Of a stretch of 64,000 nt of DNA, positions 7,919 through 17,152 are shown piece by piece. How positions within the stretch are numbered: position 1 is the stretch's first letter; each line of letters opens with the position of its first letter. The DNA comes from an uncultured Lentibacter sp. Lineage in GTDB: Bacteria > Pseudomonadota > Alphaproteobacteria > Rhodobacterales > Rhodobacteraceae. The stretch lies in NCBI RefSeq assembly GCF_937123735.1, contig NZ_CAKZKL010000010.1:1-64000 (forward strand), in the 5' to 3' direction. The notes beneath the pieces were generated by a model, which did not search any database, was not told the origin of the DNA, and saw only the letters and a list, made by a program, of their open reading frames with translations. A program made the translations under genes and the position numbers.

Positions 7919-8277
7919 AAACTTTGGTGGTTTTGCTGACAGCGCTCTGTGTGATTGGCAGTGCCTTTTGGGCCTATCATGAGAACTACCAGACCCAGGA
8001 GGCTTACAGCCGCTCACAGGCGTTGCAGCGCGAGATCGGCGAAACCCGCGCCCGGCTGGCCATTCTTAGGGCGGAATGGGCCTATCAGAACCGCCCCGAC
8101 CGCCTGCACGAACTGGCGGAGCTTAATTTCTCCAAAATCAAGCTTTTGCCCCTCGCGCCCGAGCATTTTGGCGGGATTGACGAAGTGAATTACCCTGTTG
8201 CGGCCCCGGACGGGCTTCAGCTGGAGTTGGACCTTGACGGTTCGGTGGAAGTTTCAAGCGACGGAGCGGACCGATGA
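7915..8277 (+). CDS. ftsL: Cell-division protein FtsL
   Basis: A 120-residue bitopic protein with one N-terminal membrane segment ([18 protein letters not shown], residues 4-21) and a periplasmic coiled-coil-prone stretch containing [21 protein letters not shown]. This is the FtsL architecture that bridges FtsB/FtsQ to FtsI/FtsW at the septum. Sequence conservation in this family is low, so the assignment also rests on its position between rsmH and ftsI. ATG 7915 is preceded by AAGGAGG. The ATG overlaps the rsmH stop, and its own stop overlaps the ftsI start (ATGA at both ends). Confidence 0.88.
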   Translation: MKTLVVLLTALCVIGSAFWAYHENYQTQEAYSRSQALQREIGETRARLAILRAEWAYQNRPDRLHELAELNFSKIKLLPLAPEHFGGIDEVNYPVAAPDGLQLELDLDGSVEVSSDGADR

Positions 8278-10055
8278 CACGCATCCCCCTCAGGCCTTTG
8301 GCGGCGATTTTGCAGGCGCGCAAGCGCGGCCAAGACCCCAACCTGATCGAGCAGCGCAACACCTCGCAGCGCCATGAGGCGATTCAGAACGAGTTGCGCA
8401 GTGTTGGCGAGGGGCGGCTGGTTGTGCTGGGGCTCATGTTTTTTTGCGCCTTCACGGTGATCGGGGCGCGAATGGGGCTGATGGCGGGCACAGAGCCTAC
8501 CGAGATCAGGGCCGTGAGCCATGCGCCGGATATTTTGGCGCAGCGCGCCGATATTGTGGACCGCCGGGGCCGTGTGCTGGCCACCAATATTGAAACCCAC
8601 TCGCTCTATGCGCAGCCCCAGGAGATGGTGGATCCTGCGCAGGCTGCAAAGGCATTGGCCGAGATTTTCCCTGATCTCACGGCCGAGCGCCTGCTCAAGG
8701 ATTTTACGGGTAAGCGCAAGTTCTTGTGGGTCAAGAAAAAGATCAGCCCCGAGCAGCTTCAGCGGGTGCATGATATTGGCGAGCCCGGGCTGATGTTTGG
8801 CCCGCGTGAGGCGCGCCTTTACCCCAATGGAAAGCTGGCGGCCCATGTGATGGGCGGCACAAGCTTTGGCCGCGAGGGCGTTCATGCGGCCGAAGTGATT
8901 GGCACGGCGGGGGTGGAGAAGCAATTTGACGCCTATTTGCGCGACCCGGCCAATGGCGCGCGCCCTTTGCAGCTCTCGCTGGATCTGACGGTGCAGTCGG
9001 CGGCGGAGCGGGTGATGTTTGGCGGTATGCGCCTGATGGGGGCCAAGGGGGCGTCGAGCATTCTGATGGATGTGCACACCGGCGAGGTGATTTCGGTGGT
9101 GAGCCTGCCCGATTTTGACCCCAACGACCGCCCCATGCCGCCGGTGTCGGGCGCCCCTGACGACAGCCCGCTGTTCAACCGCGCTTTGCAGGGTGTTTAC
9201 GAGCTGGGTTCGACCTTCAAGGTTTTCACGATCGCGCAGGCGCTTGAGCTTGATCTGGTTGCGCCGGAGACCATGATCGATACCCGCGGCCCGCTGCGGT
9301 GGGGCAAGCACCGGATCCGCGATTTTCATGATTATGGCAAAGAGCTGGACGTGACCACGGTGCTGACCAAGAGCTCAAATATTGGCACTGCACGGATTGC
9401 GCAGATGATCGGACCGGAGCGGCAGAAAGCGTTTCTTGACGGTCTGGGACTGCTCGCGCCGACCGAAATTGAAATGCCAGAAGCGCGCGGCGGCACGCCG
9501 CTGTTGCCCAAACATTGGTCTGAGATTTCGGCCATGACCATTTCTTACGGCCACGGGCTGGCGGCAACGCCTCTGCATCTGGCGGCGTCTTTTGCCACCA
9601 TTGCCAATGGCGGGCGCAAGATCACGCCGACGCTTCTGAAGCAGGACGGGCCGCGCTATGGTGCGCGGGTGGTTTCTCCCGAGGTGGCGGCCCAGATGAA
9701 CGGCATGATGCGCAAAGTCGTGACCGAGGGCACCGCCAGTTTTGGCGATGTGGCCGGATATGCCGTCGGGGGCAAGACCGGCACCGCCGACAAGGCCAAG
9801 CCGGACGGCGGCTATTACAAGGACCGGGTGATCACCAGTTTTGCCAGCGTGTTCCCTGCCAACGACCCGCGCTATGTCTTGGTGGTTTCACTGGATGAAC
9901 CCGAGATTTACAGTTACGGTGAAAATCGCCGCAGCGCGGGCTGGACAGCGGTGCCTGTGGCGGCAGAATACATCAACCGGATTGCGCCCCTGCTGGGGCT
10001 CAGACCAGACGTTGAACCAGGGGAATTGGCTGGTATAACACTCACATCCAATTGA
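8274..10055 (+). CDS. ftsI: Septal peptidoglycan transpeptidase FtsI (PBP3)
   Basis: A class B penicillin-binding protein that cross-links septal peptidoglycan in the periplasm. It has a short cytoplasmic N-terminus, one membrane segment near residues 45-65 (VVLGLMFFCAFTVIGARM), the dimerisation domain starting RADIVDRRGRVLATNIE, and the transpeptidase domain. Catalytic motifs are the SxxK serine in ELGSTFKVF near residue 312, SxN in KSSNIGTAR near 366 and KTG in GGKTGTADKA near 501. The length of 593 residues is typical. It overlaps ftsL by 4 nt and is followed after 15 nt by murE. Confidence 0.96.
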   Translation: MTRIPLRPLAAILQARKRGQDPNLIEQRNTSQRHEAIQNELRSVGEGRLVVLGLMFFCAFTVIGARMGLMAGTEPTEIRAVSHAPDILAQRADIVDRRGRVLATNIETHSLYAQPQEMVDPAQAAKALAEIFPDLTAERLLKDFTGKRKFLWVKKKISPEQLQRVHDIGEPGLMFGPREARLYPNGKLAAHVMGGTSFGREGVHAAEVIGTAGVEKQFDAYLRDPANGARPLQLSLDLTVQSAAERVMFGGMRLMGAKGASSILMDVHTGEVISVVSLPDFDPNDRPMPPVSGAPDDSPLFNRALQGVYELGSTFKVFTIAQALELDLVAPETMIDTRGPLRWGKHRIRDFHDYGKELDVTTVLTKSSNIGTARIAQMIGPERQKAFLDGLGLLAPTEIEMPEARGGTPLLPKHWSEISAMTISYGHGLAATPLHLAASFATIANGGRKITPTLLKQDGPRYGARVVSPEVAAQMNGMMRKVVTEGTASFGDVAGYAVGGKTGTADKAKPDGGYYKDRVITSFASVFPANDPRYVLVVSLDEPEIYSYGENRRSAGWTAVPVAAEYINRIAPLLGLRPDVEPGELAGITLTSN

Positions 10056-10070
10056 CAAAAAGAGGCGGCG

Positions 10071-11546
10071 GTGGGGCATAAGAAACTGAGCGAGTTGGGG
10101 CTGGCCGCCACGAACGGACGCGATGTCACGATCTGCGGCCTGGCGGTGGACAGCCGCGCGGTCAAGGAGGGGTTTCTCTTTGCGGCACTGCCCGGGACAC
10201 AGGTGCACGGGGGGGCGTTTGTCCAATATGCCTTGCGGATGGGCGCGGTGGCCATTCTTACGGATGCCCAAGGCGCGCGCATTGCCGGGCCGTATCTTGC
10301 CGAAGCCGAGGTGGCCCTGCTGATCTGTGAGAACCCGCGCCAGGTTCTGGCTTATACGGCGGCGCTCTGGTTTGGGGCCCAGCCTGAAACCATGATTGCG
10401 GTCACCGGCACCAATGGCAAAACCAGCGTCAGCAGTTTCACGCGGATGATCTGGCAAGAGCTGGGGTTGCGCGCCATCAATCTTGGGACAACCGGTGTGG
10501 AGGGCGACTGGAGTGCGCCTCTGGCCCATACCACCCCTGAGCCGATCACGCTGCACCGCACCTTGGCGGCGGCAGCAGAGGCCGGGGTGAGCCATGCGGC
10601 GATGGAAGCTTCCTCGCATGGATTGGCGCAGTTTCGTCTGGACGGGGTGCGCCTGGCTGCTGCGGGTTTTAGCAACTTCACCCAGGATCATCTTGATTAT
10701 CATGCGACATTTGAGGCCTATTTTGAGGCCAAGGCCGCGCTTTTTGGCCGTGTGTTGAGCGATGAGGGTGTCGCGGTGATCAACATTGACGATGCGCGCG
10801 GTGCGGATATGGCCGCGATTGCCCAGGCCCGAGAGATTGAGGTTATGGCCGTCGGGCGCATGGAGGGGGCGGATATCTGCCTCACGGCGCAGCGCTTTCA
10901 TAGCACTGGGCAGGAGGTGTTCTTTCGCCACAATGACAAGGGCTACCGCGCCGATCTGAAGTTGATAGGCGGGTTTCAGGCCGAGAATGTCCTGTTGGCA
11001 GCTGGGCTTGTGATTGCGGCTGGAGAGGCGCCGCAGGCGGTGTTTGAGACGCTGCCACATATGCATACCGTACGGGGGCGTATGCAATTGGCCGCCACCC
11101 GAGAGAGCGGCGCAGCGGTGTTTGTGGACTACGCCCACACGCCGGATGCCATTGCCACGGCGCTCAAGGCGCTGCGCCCGCATGTGGCGGGGCGGATCAT
11201 CGCCATCATCGGCGCAGGCGGCGACCGCGACCGCAGCAAGCGCCCCCTGATGGGCAAGGCGGCGGCTGAAAACGCCGATATCGTGATTGTCACCGATGAC
11301 AACCCGCGCAGCGAAGCGCCTGAAGACATTCGCGCCGCTGTGATGGCGGGTTGCCCGGCGGCTTATGAGGTGGGCGACCGCGCTGAGGCGATCTTGCGCG
11401 GAGTTGATTTGCTTCAGCCCGGCGATGCGCTGCTGATTGCCGGAAAAGGCCATGAGACCGGGCAGGTTGTGGGCGATGATGTCTTGCCGTTTGATGATGT
11501 GGAACAGGCCAGCGTGGCTGTTGCGGCTCTGGAGGGACGCATATGA
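10071..11546 (+). CDS. murE: UDP-MurNAc-L-Ala-D-Glu:meso-diaminopimelate ligase MurE
   Basis: An ATP-dependent cytoplasmic Mur ligase adding meso-diaminopimelate, the third residue of the peptidoglycan stem peptide. Seen are the ATP loop VTGTNGKTSVSSF near residue 110, the THTTPEPITL-like substrate block, EASSHGLAQFRLDGV, FVDYAHTPDAIATAL, GAGGDRDRSKRPLMG and, near 405, the DNPR motif in VTDDNPRSEAPEDI. DNPR is the known signature for meso-DAP rather than lysine specificity. The gene starts with GTG 10071 after a weak AGAGG, and its TGA overlaps the murF ATG. Length 491 is normal. Confidence 0.96.
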   Translation: MGHKKLSELGLAATNGRDVTICGLAVDSRAVKEGFLFAALPGTQVHGGAFVQYALRMGAVAILTDAQGARIAGPYLAEAEVALLICENPRQVLAYTAALWFGAQPETMIAVTGTNGKTSVSSFTRMIWQELGLRAINLGTTGVEGDWSAPLAHTTPEPITLHRTLAAAAEAGVSHAAMEASSHGLAQFRLDGVRLAAAGFSNFTQDHLDYHATFEAYFEAKAALFGRVLSDEGVAVINIDDARGADMAAIAQAREIEVMAVGRMEGADICLTAQRFHSTGQEVFFRHNDKGYRADLKLIGGFQAENVLLAAGLVIAAGEAPQAVFETLPHMHTVRGRMQLAATRESGAAVFVDYAHTPDAIATALKALRPHVAGRIIAIIGAGGDRDRSKRPLMGKAAAENADIVIVTDDNPRSEAPEDIRAAVMAGCPAAYEVGDRAEAILRGVDLLQPGDALLIAGKGHETGQVVGDDVLPFDDVEQASVAVAALEGRI

Positions 11547-12970
11547 AACCGATCTGGACTGCGGCCGAAGCCGCCGCCGCCACAGGGGGGCAAGTCACCA
11601 GCGATTGGGCGGCCACGGGAGTGTCGATTGACACGCGCACGCTGAGGCCGGGAGATTTGTTCGTGGCGCTCAAGGCCGCGCGGGACGGACATGAATTTGT
11701 CGCGCAGGCCCTGGAAAAGGGCGCGGTGGCGGCGCTTGTGAGCCATGTGCCAGAGGGGCTGGACGGCTCAGACAGGCTTTTGCTTGTGAGTGATGTGCTC
11801 AAGGCGCTTCAAGACCTTGGCCGCGCGGCGCGGGCGCGCAGCCACGCCAAGATCATCGGGGTGACGGGCAGTGCGGGCAAGACCTCGACCAAGGAAATGC
11901 TGCGCGTGATCCTTGCGGCACAGGGCTTTTGCCACGCCGCTGAGGCCAGTTACAACAACCATTGGGGTGTGCCGCTGACGCTGGCACGGATGCCGCATGA
12001 GGCAGAGTTTGCCGTGATCGAGATCGGCATGAGCAACCCCGGAGAGATTGCGCCTCTGGCCAGGCTGGCCGCCCCCCATGTGGTGATGATCACCACCGTT
12101 GCGGCGGCGCATCTGGCTGCATTTGAGAGCCTTGAGGGGATTGCCGCCGAGAAGGCCTCGATCATGGAGGGGCTTACTGCGGGCGGGGTGGCGGTGTGGA
12201 ACGCCGATATAGCGACGGCCCCGATTTTGGCCCAAACGGCTGCGCAGCTTGGCGCGCAGGGGGTAACTTTTGGGGCGCAGTCAGAGGATTTCAAGCTTTG
12301 TGGCACCCGTTTGGCGGAGAGCGTGACGGTGGCGGAGGCTGAAGTCCACGGGATGCCGCTTGTGTTCAAGGTGCGGGCTGCGGGCCAGCATTTTGCCATG
12401 AACGGGCTGGGGGCGCTGGCGGTTTGTGAGGCTGTGGGCCTTGCACCGGCTCTGGCGGCGGCGGATCTGGCGGGCTGGGAACCGCCCGCAGGGCGCGGCA
12501 AGCGCGAAATTCTGGCGCTCGACGAGGTGGAGGACGACCACATAGAGCTGATTGACGATGCCTTTAATGCCAATCCCGCGTCTTTGGCGGCCTCGCTTCA
12601 GGTCTTGGCGGATATTGTGCCCCCCGCGCAGGGCGCTTATCGCAAGATTGCGATTTTGGGCGATATGCTGGAGCTGGGCAAGACCGAGCGGGCCCAACAC
12701 CGCGACGTTGCCGGCTTGGATGCGGTGGCAGAGCTGGATGTGGTGCATTGTGTTGGACCGCTGATGCGCCACACCTGGGAGGCGCTGCCTGACGCGCAGC
12801 AGGGCCAGTGGTTTGAAACTGCCGCCGAATTGGCGCATAAGGTGCGCAGCTATTTGCGCGCGGGTGACATTGTGCTGGTCAAGGGCTCCAAGGGGAGCGC
12901 GGTGAGCCAGGTTGTGACGGCGATCCGCGAGACAATGCGCCCCAAAACAGAACGACGAGGAAACGATTGA
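11543..12970 (+). CDS. murF: UDP-MurNAc-tripeptide:D-Ala-D-Ala ligase MurF
   Basis: The Mur ligase that adds the D-Ala-D-Ala dipeptide to complete UDP-MurNAc-pentapeptide. The N-terminal domain has SIDTRTLRPGDLFVALKA. The ATP-binding loop is GVTGSAGKTSTKEML near residue 110. YNNHWGVPLTLARMP and VIEIGMSNPGEI follow, and the C-terminal domain has DDAFNANPASLAASL and LGDMLELG. Length 475 is in the family range. It overlaps murE by 4 nt, and mraY starts at the very next base after its TGA, consistent with one polycistronic message. Confidence 0.96.
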   Translation: MKPIWTAAEAAAATGGQVTSDWAATGVSIDTRTLRPGDLFVALKAARDGHEFVAQALEKGAVAALVSHVPEGLDGSDRLLLVSDVLKALQDLGRAARARSHAKIIGVTGSAGKTSTKEMLRVILAAQGFCHAAEASYNNHWGVPLTLARMPHEAEFAVIEIGMSNPGEIAPLARLAAPHVVMITTVAAAHLAAFESLEGIAAEKASIMEGLTAGGVAVWNADIATAPILAQTAAQLGAQGVTFGAQSEDFKLCGTRLAESVTVAEAEVHGMPLVFKVRAAGQHFAMNGLGALAVCEAVGLAPALAAADLAGWEPPAGRGKREILALDEVEDDHIELIDDAFNANPASLAASLQVLADIVPPAQGAYRKIAILGDMLELGKTERAQHRDVAGLDAVAELDVVHCVGPLMRHTWEALPDAQQGQWFETAAELAHKVRSYLRAGDIVLVKGSKGSAVSQVVTAIRETMRPKTERRGND

Positions 12971-14053
12971 ATGCTTTATTGGCTCACGGCGCTCTCTGAC
13001 GGGGGTGATTTTTTCAACCTGTTCAGATATATCACATTTCGCGCGGGCGGGGCGTTTCTGACGGCGTTGCTGTTTGGCTTTGTCTTTGGACCACCTCTGA
13101 TCAATGTGCTGCGCCGCCGTCAGGGCAAGGGACAACCCATCCGTGATGATGGGCCTGAGGGGCATCTGGCCAAGGCGGGCACCCCCACCATGGGCGGGCT
13201 CTTGATTGTCGGGGCCTTGCTGAGCTCTACCTTGCTCTGGGCGCGGCTGGACAACCCCTATATCTGGATCGTTTTGTTTGTGACCATGAGCTTTGCCGCC
13301 ATCGGGTTTGCCGATGACTATGCCAAGGTCTCAAAGCAGACGACGGCGGGTGTGTCGGGCCGTGTGCGCATGGCTTTGGGGCTGTTGATCAGCGCGATTG
13401 CCGGCTACTGGGCTGCGCTTTACCACCCTCAAGCGCTGCAATATCAACTCGCGCTGCCGGTGTTCAAAGACACGCTCATCAACCTCGGTTTTCTTTTTGT
13501 GCCCTTTGCGATGATTGTCATCGTGGGGGCGGCCAATGCTGTGAACCTCACAGACGGGCTGGACGGGCTGGCTATTATGCCGGTGATGATTGCGGCTGGC
13601 ACGCTGGGGGTGATTGCCTATGCGGTGGGGCGGGTCGATTTTACCGACTATCTCGATGTGCACTATGTGCCCGGAACAGGCGAAATCCTGATCTTTACCG
13701 CCGGTATTTTTGGCGGGGGCCTCGGCTTTTTGTGGTATAATGCCCCGCCTGCGGCGGTGTTTATGGGCGACACCGGCTCGCTTGCGCTTGGCGGGGCTTT
13801 GGGCGCGATTGCGGTGAGCACAAAACACGAGATCGTGCTGGCGATTGTGGGTGGTTTGTTCGTGGTCGAGGCGCTTTCGGTGATCATTCAGGTGCTCTAT
13901 TTCAAGCGCACCGGCAAGCGGGTTTTTCTGATGGCGCCGATCCATCATCACTATGAAAAAAAGGGCTGGGCGGAGCCGCAGATTGTCATACGTTTCTGGA
14001 TTATTTCGTTGATCCTCGCGTTGATCGGTCTGGCCACGCTTAAGCTGCGTTAA
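12971..14053 (+). CDS. mraY: Phospho-N-acetylmuramoyl-pentapeptide transferase MraY
   Basis: The inner-membrane enzyme transferring phospho-MurNAc-pentapeptide to undecaprenyl phosphate, giving lipid I. About ten membrane helices are apparent. The catalytic aspartate motif [12 protein letters not shown] lies near residue 115, [14 protein letters not shown] near 192, [16 protein letters not shown] near 263 and the signature [14 protein letters not shown] near 325. Length 360 matches the family. The start ATG abuts the murF stop, and GAGG lies about 10 nt upstream. Confidence 0.97.
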   Translation: MLYWLTALSDGGDFFNLFRYITFRAGGAFLTALLFGFVFGPPLINVLRRRQGKGQPIRDDGPEGHLAKAGTPTMGGLLIVGALLSSTLLWARLDNPYIWIVLFVTMSFAAIGFADDYAKVSKQTTAGVSGRVRMALGLLISAIAGYWAALYHPQALQYQLALPVFKDTLINLGFLFVPFAMIVIVGAANAVNLTDGLDGLAIMPVMIAAGTLGVIAYAVGRVDFTDYLDVHYVPGTGEILIFTAGIFGGGLGFLWYNAPPAAVFMGDTGSLALGGALGAIAVSTKHEIVLAIVGGLFVVEALSVIIQVLYFKRTGKRVFLMAPIHHHYEKKGWAEPQIVIRFWIISLILALIGLATLKLR

Positions 14054-14063
14054 GGGGCGGGCG

Positions 14064-15461
14064 ATGATTCCGGTCAGCGGATATGCGGGTCAGCGCGTTG
14101 GGGTTCTGGGACTTGGGCGCAGCGGGCTTTCAGCGGCGCGCAGCCTGCGCGCGGGCGGGGCCGAGGCGCTGTGCTGGGATGACAACGCAGAGGCGCGTGC
14201 ACGCGCCGAAGCCGAGGGTTTTGACTGTATCGAGCTTGCCAAAGAGGCGGTGATGAGCCGTTTGGCGGCGCTCATTGTCAGCCCGGGCATTGCCCATCTT
14301 TACCCCGAACCCAACCCTGTGGTGGCCGCTGCGCTGAAAGCCGGTGTGCCTGTGGACAACGACATTGGCCTGTTCTTTGCCTCGCTTGGCAGCGGCGCCT
14401 GGGACGGGCTTGATGTGCCGCCGCGGGTGGTGGCTGTGACGGGCTCAAACGGCAAATCGACAACCTCGGCCTTGATCGCGCATCTGATTGAAAGTGCTGG
14501 CAAAACCGCACAGCTGGCGGGCAACATCGGTCGTGGGGTGCTGGACCTGGATGCGCCGCATTCGGGCGATGTGATTGTGCTGGAGCTGAGCTCTTATCAG
14601 ACCGAGCTGGCGCGCGCGTTGACGCCTGATATTGCGGTGTTCACCAACCTTTCGCCCGACCACCTTGACCGCCACAACGGCATGGGCGGCTATTTTGCGG
14701 CCAAGCGGCGGCTGCTTGTGGAAGGCGGGCCGGACCGTGCCGTGATTGGTGTGGATGAGCTTGAGGGGCTGTTTTTGAGCAACCAGCTTGCGATGGGGCA
14801 GGGGGATGACCGTGTGATCCGGGTGTCTGTGGCGCAAAAGCTTACCGGGCATGGCTGGAATGTCTTTGCCAAGAAGGGTTTTCTGGCCGAATGGCGCAAG
14901 GGGCGGCAAGTGGCCTCTCTTGATCTGCGCGCAGTGACGGGGCTGCCCGGCGCGCACAACCACCAGAACGCTTGCGCAGCCTATGCGGTGTGCCGCGCGC
15001 TCGGGATGGCGCCGCGCGATATTGAGAAGGGATTTCAGAGCTTTAAGGGCCTGGCCCACCGCTCGCAGTTGATTGCGGAGGCGGGGGGGATTGCCTATGT
15101 GAACGACAGCAAGGCGACCAATGTGGACGCAGCGGAGAAGGCCTTGGCCGCGTTCAAGAACATCCGCTGGATCTGTGGCGGGCTGGAAAAAGAGGGTGGT
15201 CTGAGCGGGCTTCAGAACGCGCTTGGCCATGTGAAGACGGCCTATGTGATCGGTCGCGAGGCGGCGCAGTTTGCGATGCAGCTCAAGGGAATTGACGCCA
15301 AGGTTTGCACGACGATGGCGGCAGCCGTGGCCGCGGCTATGGCGGACGCAGAGGCGGGCGATGTTGTGCTTCTGGCGCCGGCGGCGGCGAGCTTTGATCA
15401 GTATGACAGCTTTGAGATGCGCGGTGAGGATTTTACCGCAGAGGTTTTGAAGCGGCTCTGA
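14064..15461 (+). CDS. murD: UDP-N-acetylmuramoyl-L-alanine:D-glutamate ligase MurD
   Basis: The Mur ligase adding D-glutamate to UDP-MurNAc-L-Ala. The N-terminal Rossmann-like domain has [16 protein letters not shown], the ATP loop is [14 protein letters not shown] near residue 123, and [49 protein letters not shown] and [19 protein letters not shown] follow. Length 465 is normal. It is the last cell-wall gene here: the next element is a compound hairpin repeat, and the usual followers ftsW, murG and murC are not in this window. Confidence 0.96.
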   Translation: MIPVSGYAGQRVGVLGLGRSGLSAARSLRAGGAEALCWDDNAEARARAEAEGFDCIELAKEAVMSRLAALIVSPGIAHLYPEPNPVVAAALKAGVPVDNDIGLFFASLGSGAWDGLDVPPRVVAVTGSNGKSTTSALIAHLIESAGKTAQLAGNIGRGVLDLDAPHSGDVIVLELSSYQTELARALTPDIAVFTNLSPDHLDRHNGMGGYFAAKRRLLVEGGPDRAVIGVDELEGLFLSNQLAMGQGDDRVIRVSVAQKLTGHGWNVFAKKGFLAEWRKGRQVASLDLRAVTGLPGAHNHQNACAAYAVCRALGMAPRDIEKGFQSFKGLAHRSQLIAEAGGIAYVNDSKATNVDAAEKALAAFKNIRWICGGLEKEGGLSGLQNALGHVKTAYVIGREAAQFAMQLKGIDAKVCTTMAAAVAAAMADAEAGDVVLLAPAAASFDQYDSFEMRGEDFTAEVLKRL

Positions 15462-15471
15462 GAGGTTTCGA

Positions 15472-15575
15472 ATTTGGCTGCGCCAAATCCGACCCGTTGG
15501 GGGCTTTGCCCCCAAATCCCCGTATTGATGGGGGCTTTGCCCCCATACCCCCAAGGTATTTTTAACCAGAAGAAG
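15472..15575 (+). repeat. Compound hairpin repeat, copy 2 (archetype)
   Basis: Starting 11 nt after the murD stop are three perfect hairpins: ATTTGGC-TGC-GCCAAAT (15472-15488), TTGGGGGC-TTT-GCCCCCAA (15497-15515) and TGGGGGC-TTT-GCCCCCA (15529-15545). The conserved tail CCCAAGGTATTTTTAACCAG then AAGAAG occupies 15548-15575. The same order of parts recurs at 27.1 kb on the plus strand and at 19.3 and 63.2 kb on the minus strand. It may also terminate murD transcription, but no U-run directly follows a hairpin. Confidence 0.85.
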
Positions 15576-15582
15576 CAAGAGG

Positions 15583-16257
15583 TTATCGGCAGATGTGATG
15601 CGGATTTGCGCCCGCCCATGGCAGGCTGACATTTTGAGGTATGTGGAGGGTTTTGAGAGGGAAGGCTTCGGAGAGCATGTCTTTCAGGCGCTTGGTGCGC
15701 GGGGCGGCAGGGTCGAGCGCGGTGCAGCAGACGTATTCTTCCACAAGGCTGGCCTGCTGCTCGTAAGGGTAGTTGAGGAAGCGGTTTTCCGTTTTTATTT
15801 CAAAGAGGTATGGATCATTTACGGCGCCGTGCTCCGCAGCCGCTTTCAGCGGATGATAGCCCGTTTGGGCACGGTTTTGCCACTGCCAGATATGGGTGGC
15901 TTCATGGGCGAAGAGCATGGCGGCATGAAGGCTCATGCTGTCGGGGTAGCCGTGAAGATAGTCCTTTGAAAAGAGGGGCTTGGCAAAGAAAACATGATTG
16001 AACAGCGCGACGGCGGCGGGGCTTGTTGTGACGATCTCGTCGCGCGCGGGCGGGAAGATACGCTCGCGGCAGGTGAGGCGGGGGCGGGCCTTGCGCTGAA
16101 AGGTGACCGAGCCGACAAGCGCGCCGTTGTGCAGGCGGGCGCGCTCTGTGGCGAATGTGGTGCCATAGAGCTGATTTAGAAAGGATTTTTCGCCCTTGGA
16201 GAGCGGACGGCCGCAGGCGGCGAGGGTGAGGAGCAAGGCGAGGGCGAAGAGGCGCAT
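15583..16257 (-). CDS. Lipoprotein with zinc-metallopeptidase-like HExxH motif
   Basis: A 224-residue protein beginning MRLFALALLLTLAACGRP, a lipoprotein signal with lipobox LAAC (Cys15). Near residue 125 is AHEATHIWQWQN, an HExxH zinc site; EQQASLVEEYV about 60 residues later could supply the third ligand, as in gluzincins. I do not recognise a named family, and no substrate can be given. The start at 16257 was chosen for the signal peptide; longer in-frame starts to 16356 would bury it. The gene points toward murD and ends just after its repeat. The upstream interval 16258-16540 contains nothing I can identify. Confidence 0.7.
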   Translation of the reverse strand: MRLFALALLLTLAACGRPLSKGEKSFLNQLYGTTFATERARLHNGALVGSVTFQRKARPRLTCRERIFPPARDEIVTTSPAAVALFNHVFFAKPLFSKDYLHGYPDSMSLHAAMLFAHEATHIWQWQNRAQTGYHPLKAAAEHGAVNDPYLFEIKTENRFLNYPYEQQASLVEEYVCCTALDPAAPRTKRLKDMLSEAFPLKTLHIPQNVSLPWAGANPHHICR

Positions 16258-16540
16258 GGGGCGATGGTAGCGGGAACCCGCCGAGCGTGCGAGAGGGTTA
16301 ATGCGCGGATTTGGCGGGAAATGGAGGGGGGTGAAAAGCGTGCACAAAGCGTGCACCGGGGGACTGGGGTTTTACGGTGGGGAAGCAGGGTTAACGGGGC
16401 GTGCGGTGGAGATAGGGAGGTGTGGTGCGCAGTGAATGCGCACCCTGCGGGAGTAAAAATTTTTGCTCGGTTTGGCTGAGCTGCGCCCACCCCTCGTGCC
16501 GGGCGCAACTATTCGTGTAAAAGTTGCCAAAAAATAACCA

Positions 16541-17149
16541 CTATTTTGCAGAGTTAGATATTTGTTCAAGTTCTTCGGGATTGCTCAGGATCAGTTTTGT
16601 GAAAAATTCTTCTTCGAGACCTGAATTCGAAAGACCTAAGTCCTTTCTCATTTCTCGTTGAAGTCGATCTACAACACTTAGCATTGCTCTAGGGTTGTTT
16701 TCACTTACTTTTGAAAATTCGCTCAGGGCCTGCAGCACGCCAGTTGATCCCCAAAGAACCGCTTTGGTGCGAACCTCGATAAGCTTTACGACTAATTCGC
16801 TTTGTTTAACCTTAGGGAAATTAAGTTCTTTTTTCTCAGCAAGAAACACTTCTTTGAGAGTATTCAAGAAGTCTAAATAGATTTCGATTTTGCGTTCTCT
16901 AAAAGCAGACTCTATTTCTTGCCTTCTAGTGCGAGCTTGTGAGTATAGCGTTGCCCCTAAACCCAAAGATGCTGTCGTTAACGTTACTACGAGTGGAACA
17001 TAGACAGTTGGCTCTAAGGTTTTGGCCCCGTTGACAACAGCGGTTGCAATAAGCCAGCCTTGGAAGGCTAAAAAGCCCGTCATTGTAATGCCAAATAGGA
17101 TAATTAATATGCCCAAGAAAATCTTAGTAACTTTGACAATCAAATCCAT
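16541..17149 (-). CDS. AT-rich hypothetical membrane protein, possible acquired islet
   Basis: A 202-residue protein of unknown function. Two membrane segments (about residues 10-33 and 48-68) precede a charged cytosolic region, TRRQEIESAFRERKIEIYLD and onward, predicted largely alpha-helical. Codons are clearly AT-richer than in the neighbours (for example runs of TTT, AAA and AGA), and the AT-rich base composition extends over the downstream flank to about 16440. It ends 3 nt short of the parE stop region, i.e. it lies directly upstream of nothing but in tandem behind parE on the same strand. The composition suggests horizontal acquisition of a single gene. No mobile-element gene accompanies it. 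Confidence 0.7.
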   Translation of the reverse strand: MDLIVKVTKIFLGILIILFGITMTGFLAFQGWLIATAVVNGAKTLEPTVYVPLVVTLTTASLGLGATLYSQARTRRQEIESAFRERKIEIYLDFLNTLKEVFLAEKKELNFPKVKQSELVVKLIEVRTKAVLWGSTGVLQALSEFSKVSENNPRAMLSVVDRLQREMRKDLGLSNSGLEEEFFTKLILSNPEELEQISNSAK

Positions 17150-17152
17150 TCT

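Noticed and set aside
15472..15575. The G5/C5 hairpins as ordinary Rho-independent terminators
   Set aside because: No U-run follows the stems, copies are multi-hairpin with a conserved tail, and two copies lie between divergent genes where no transcript ends.
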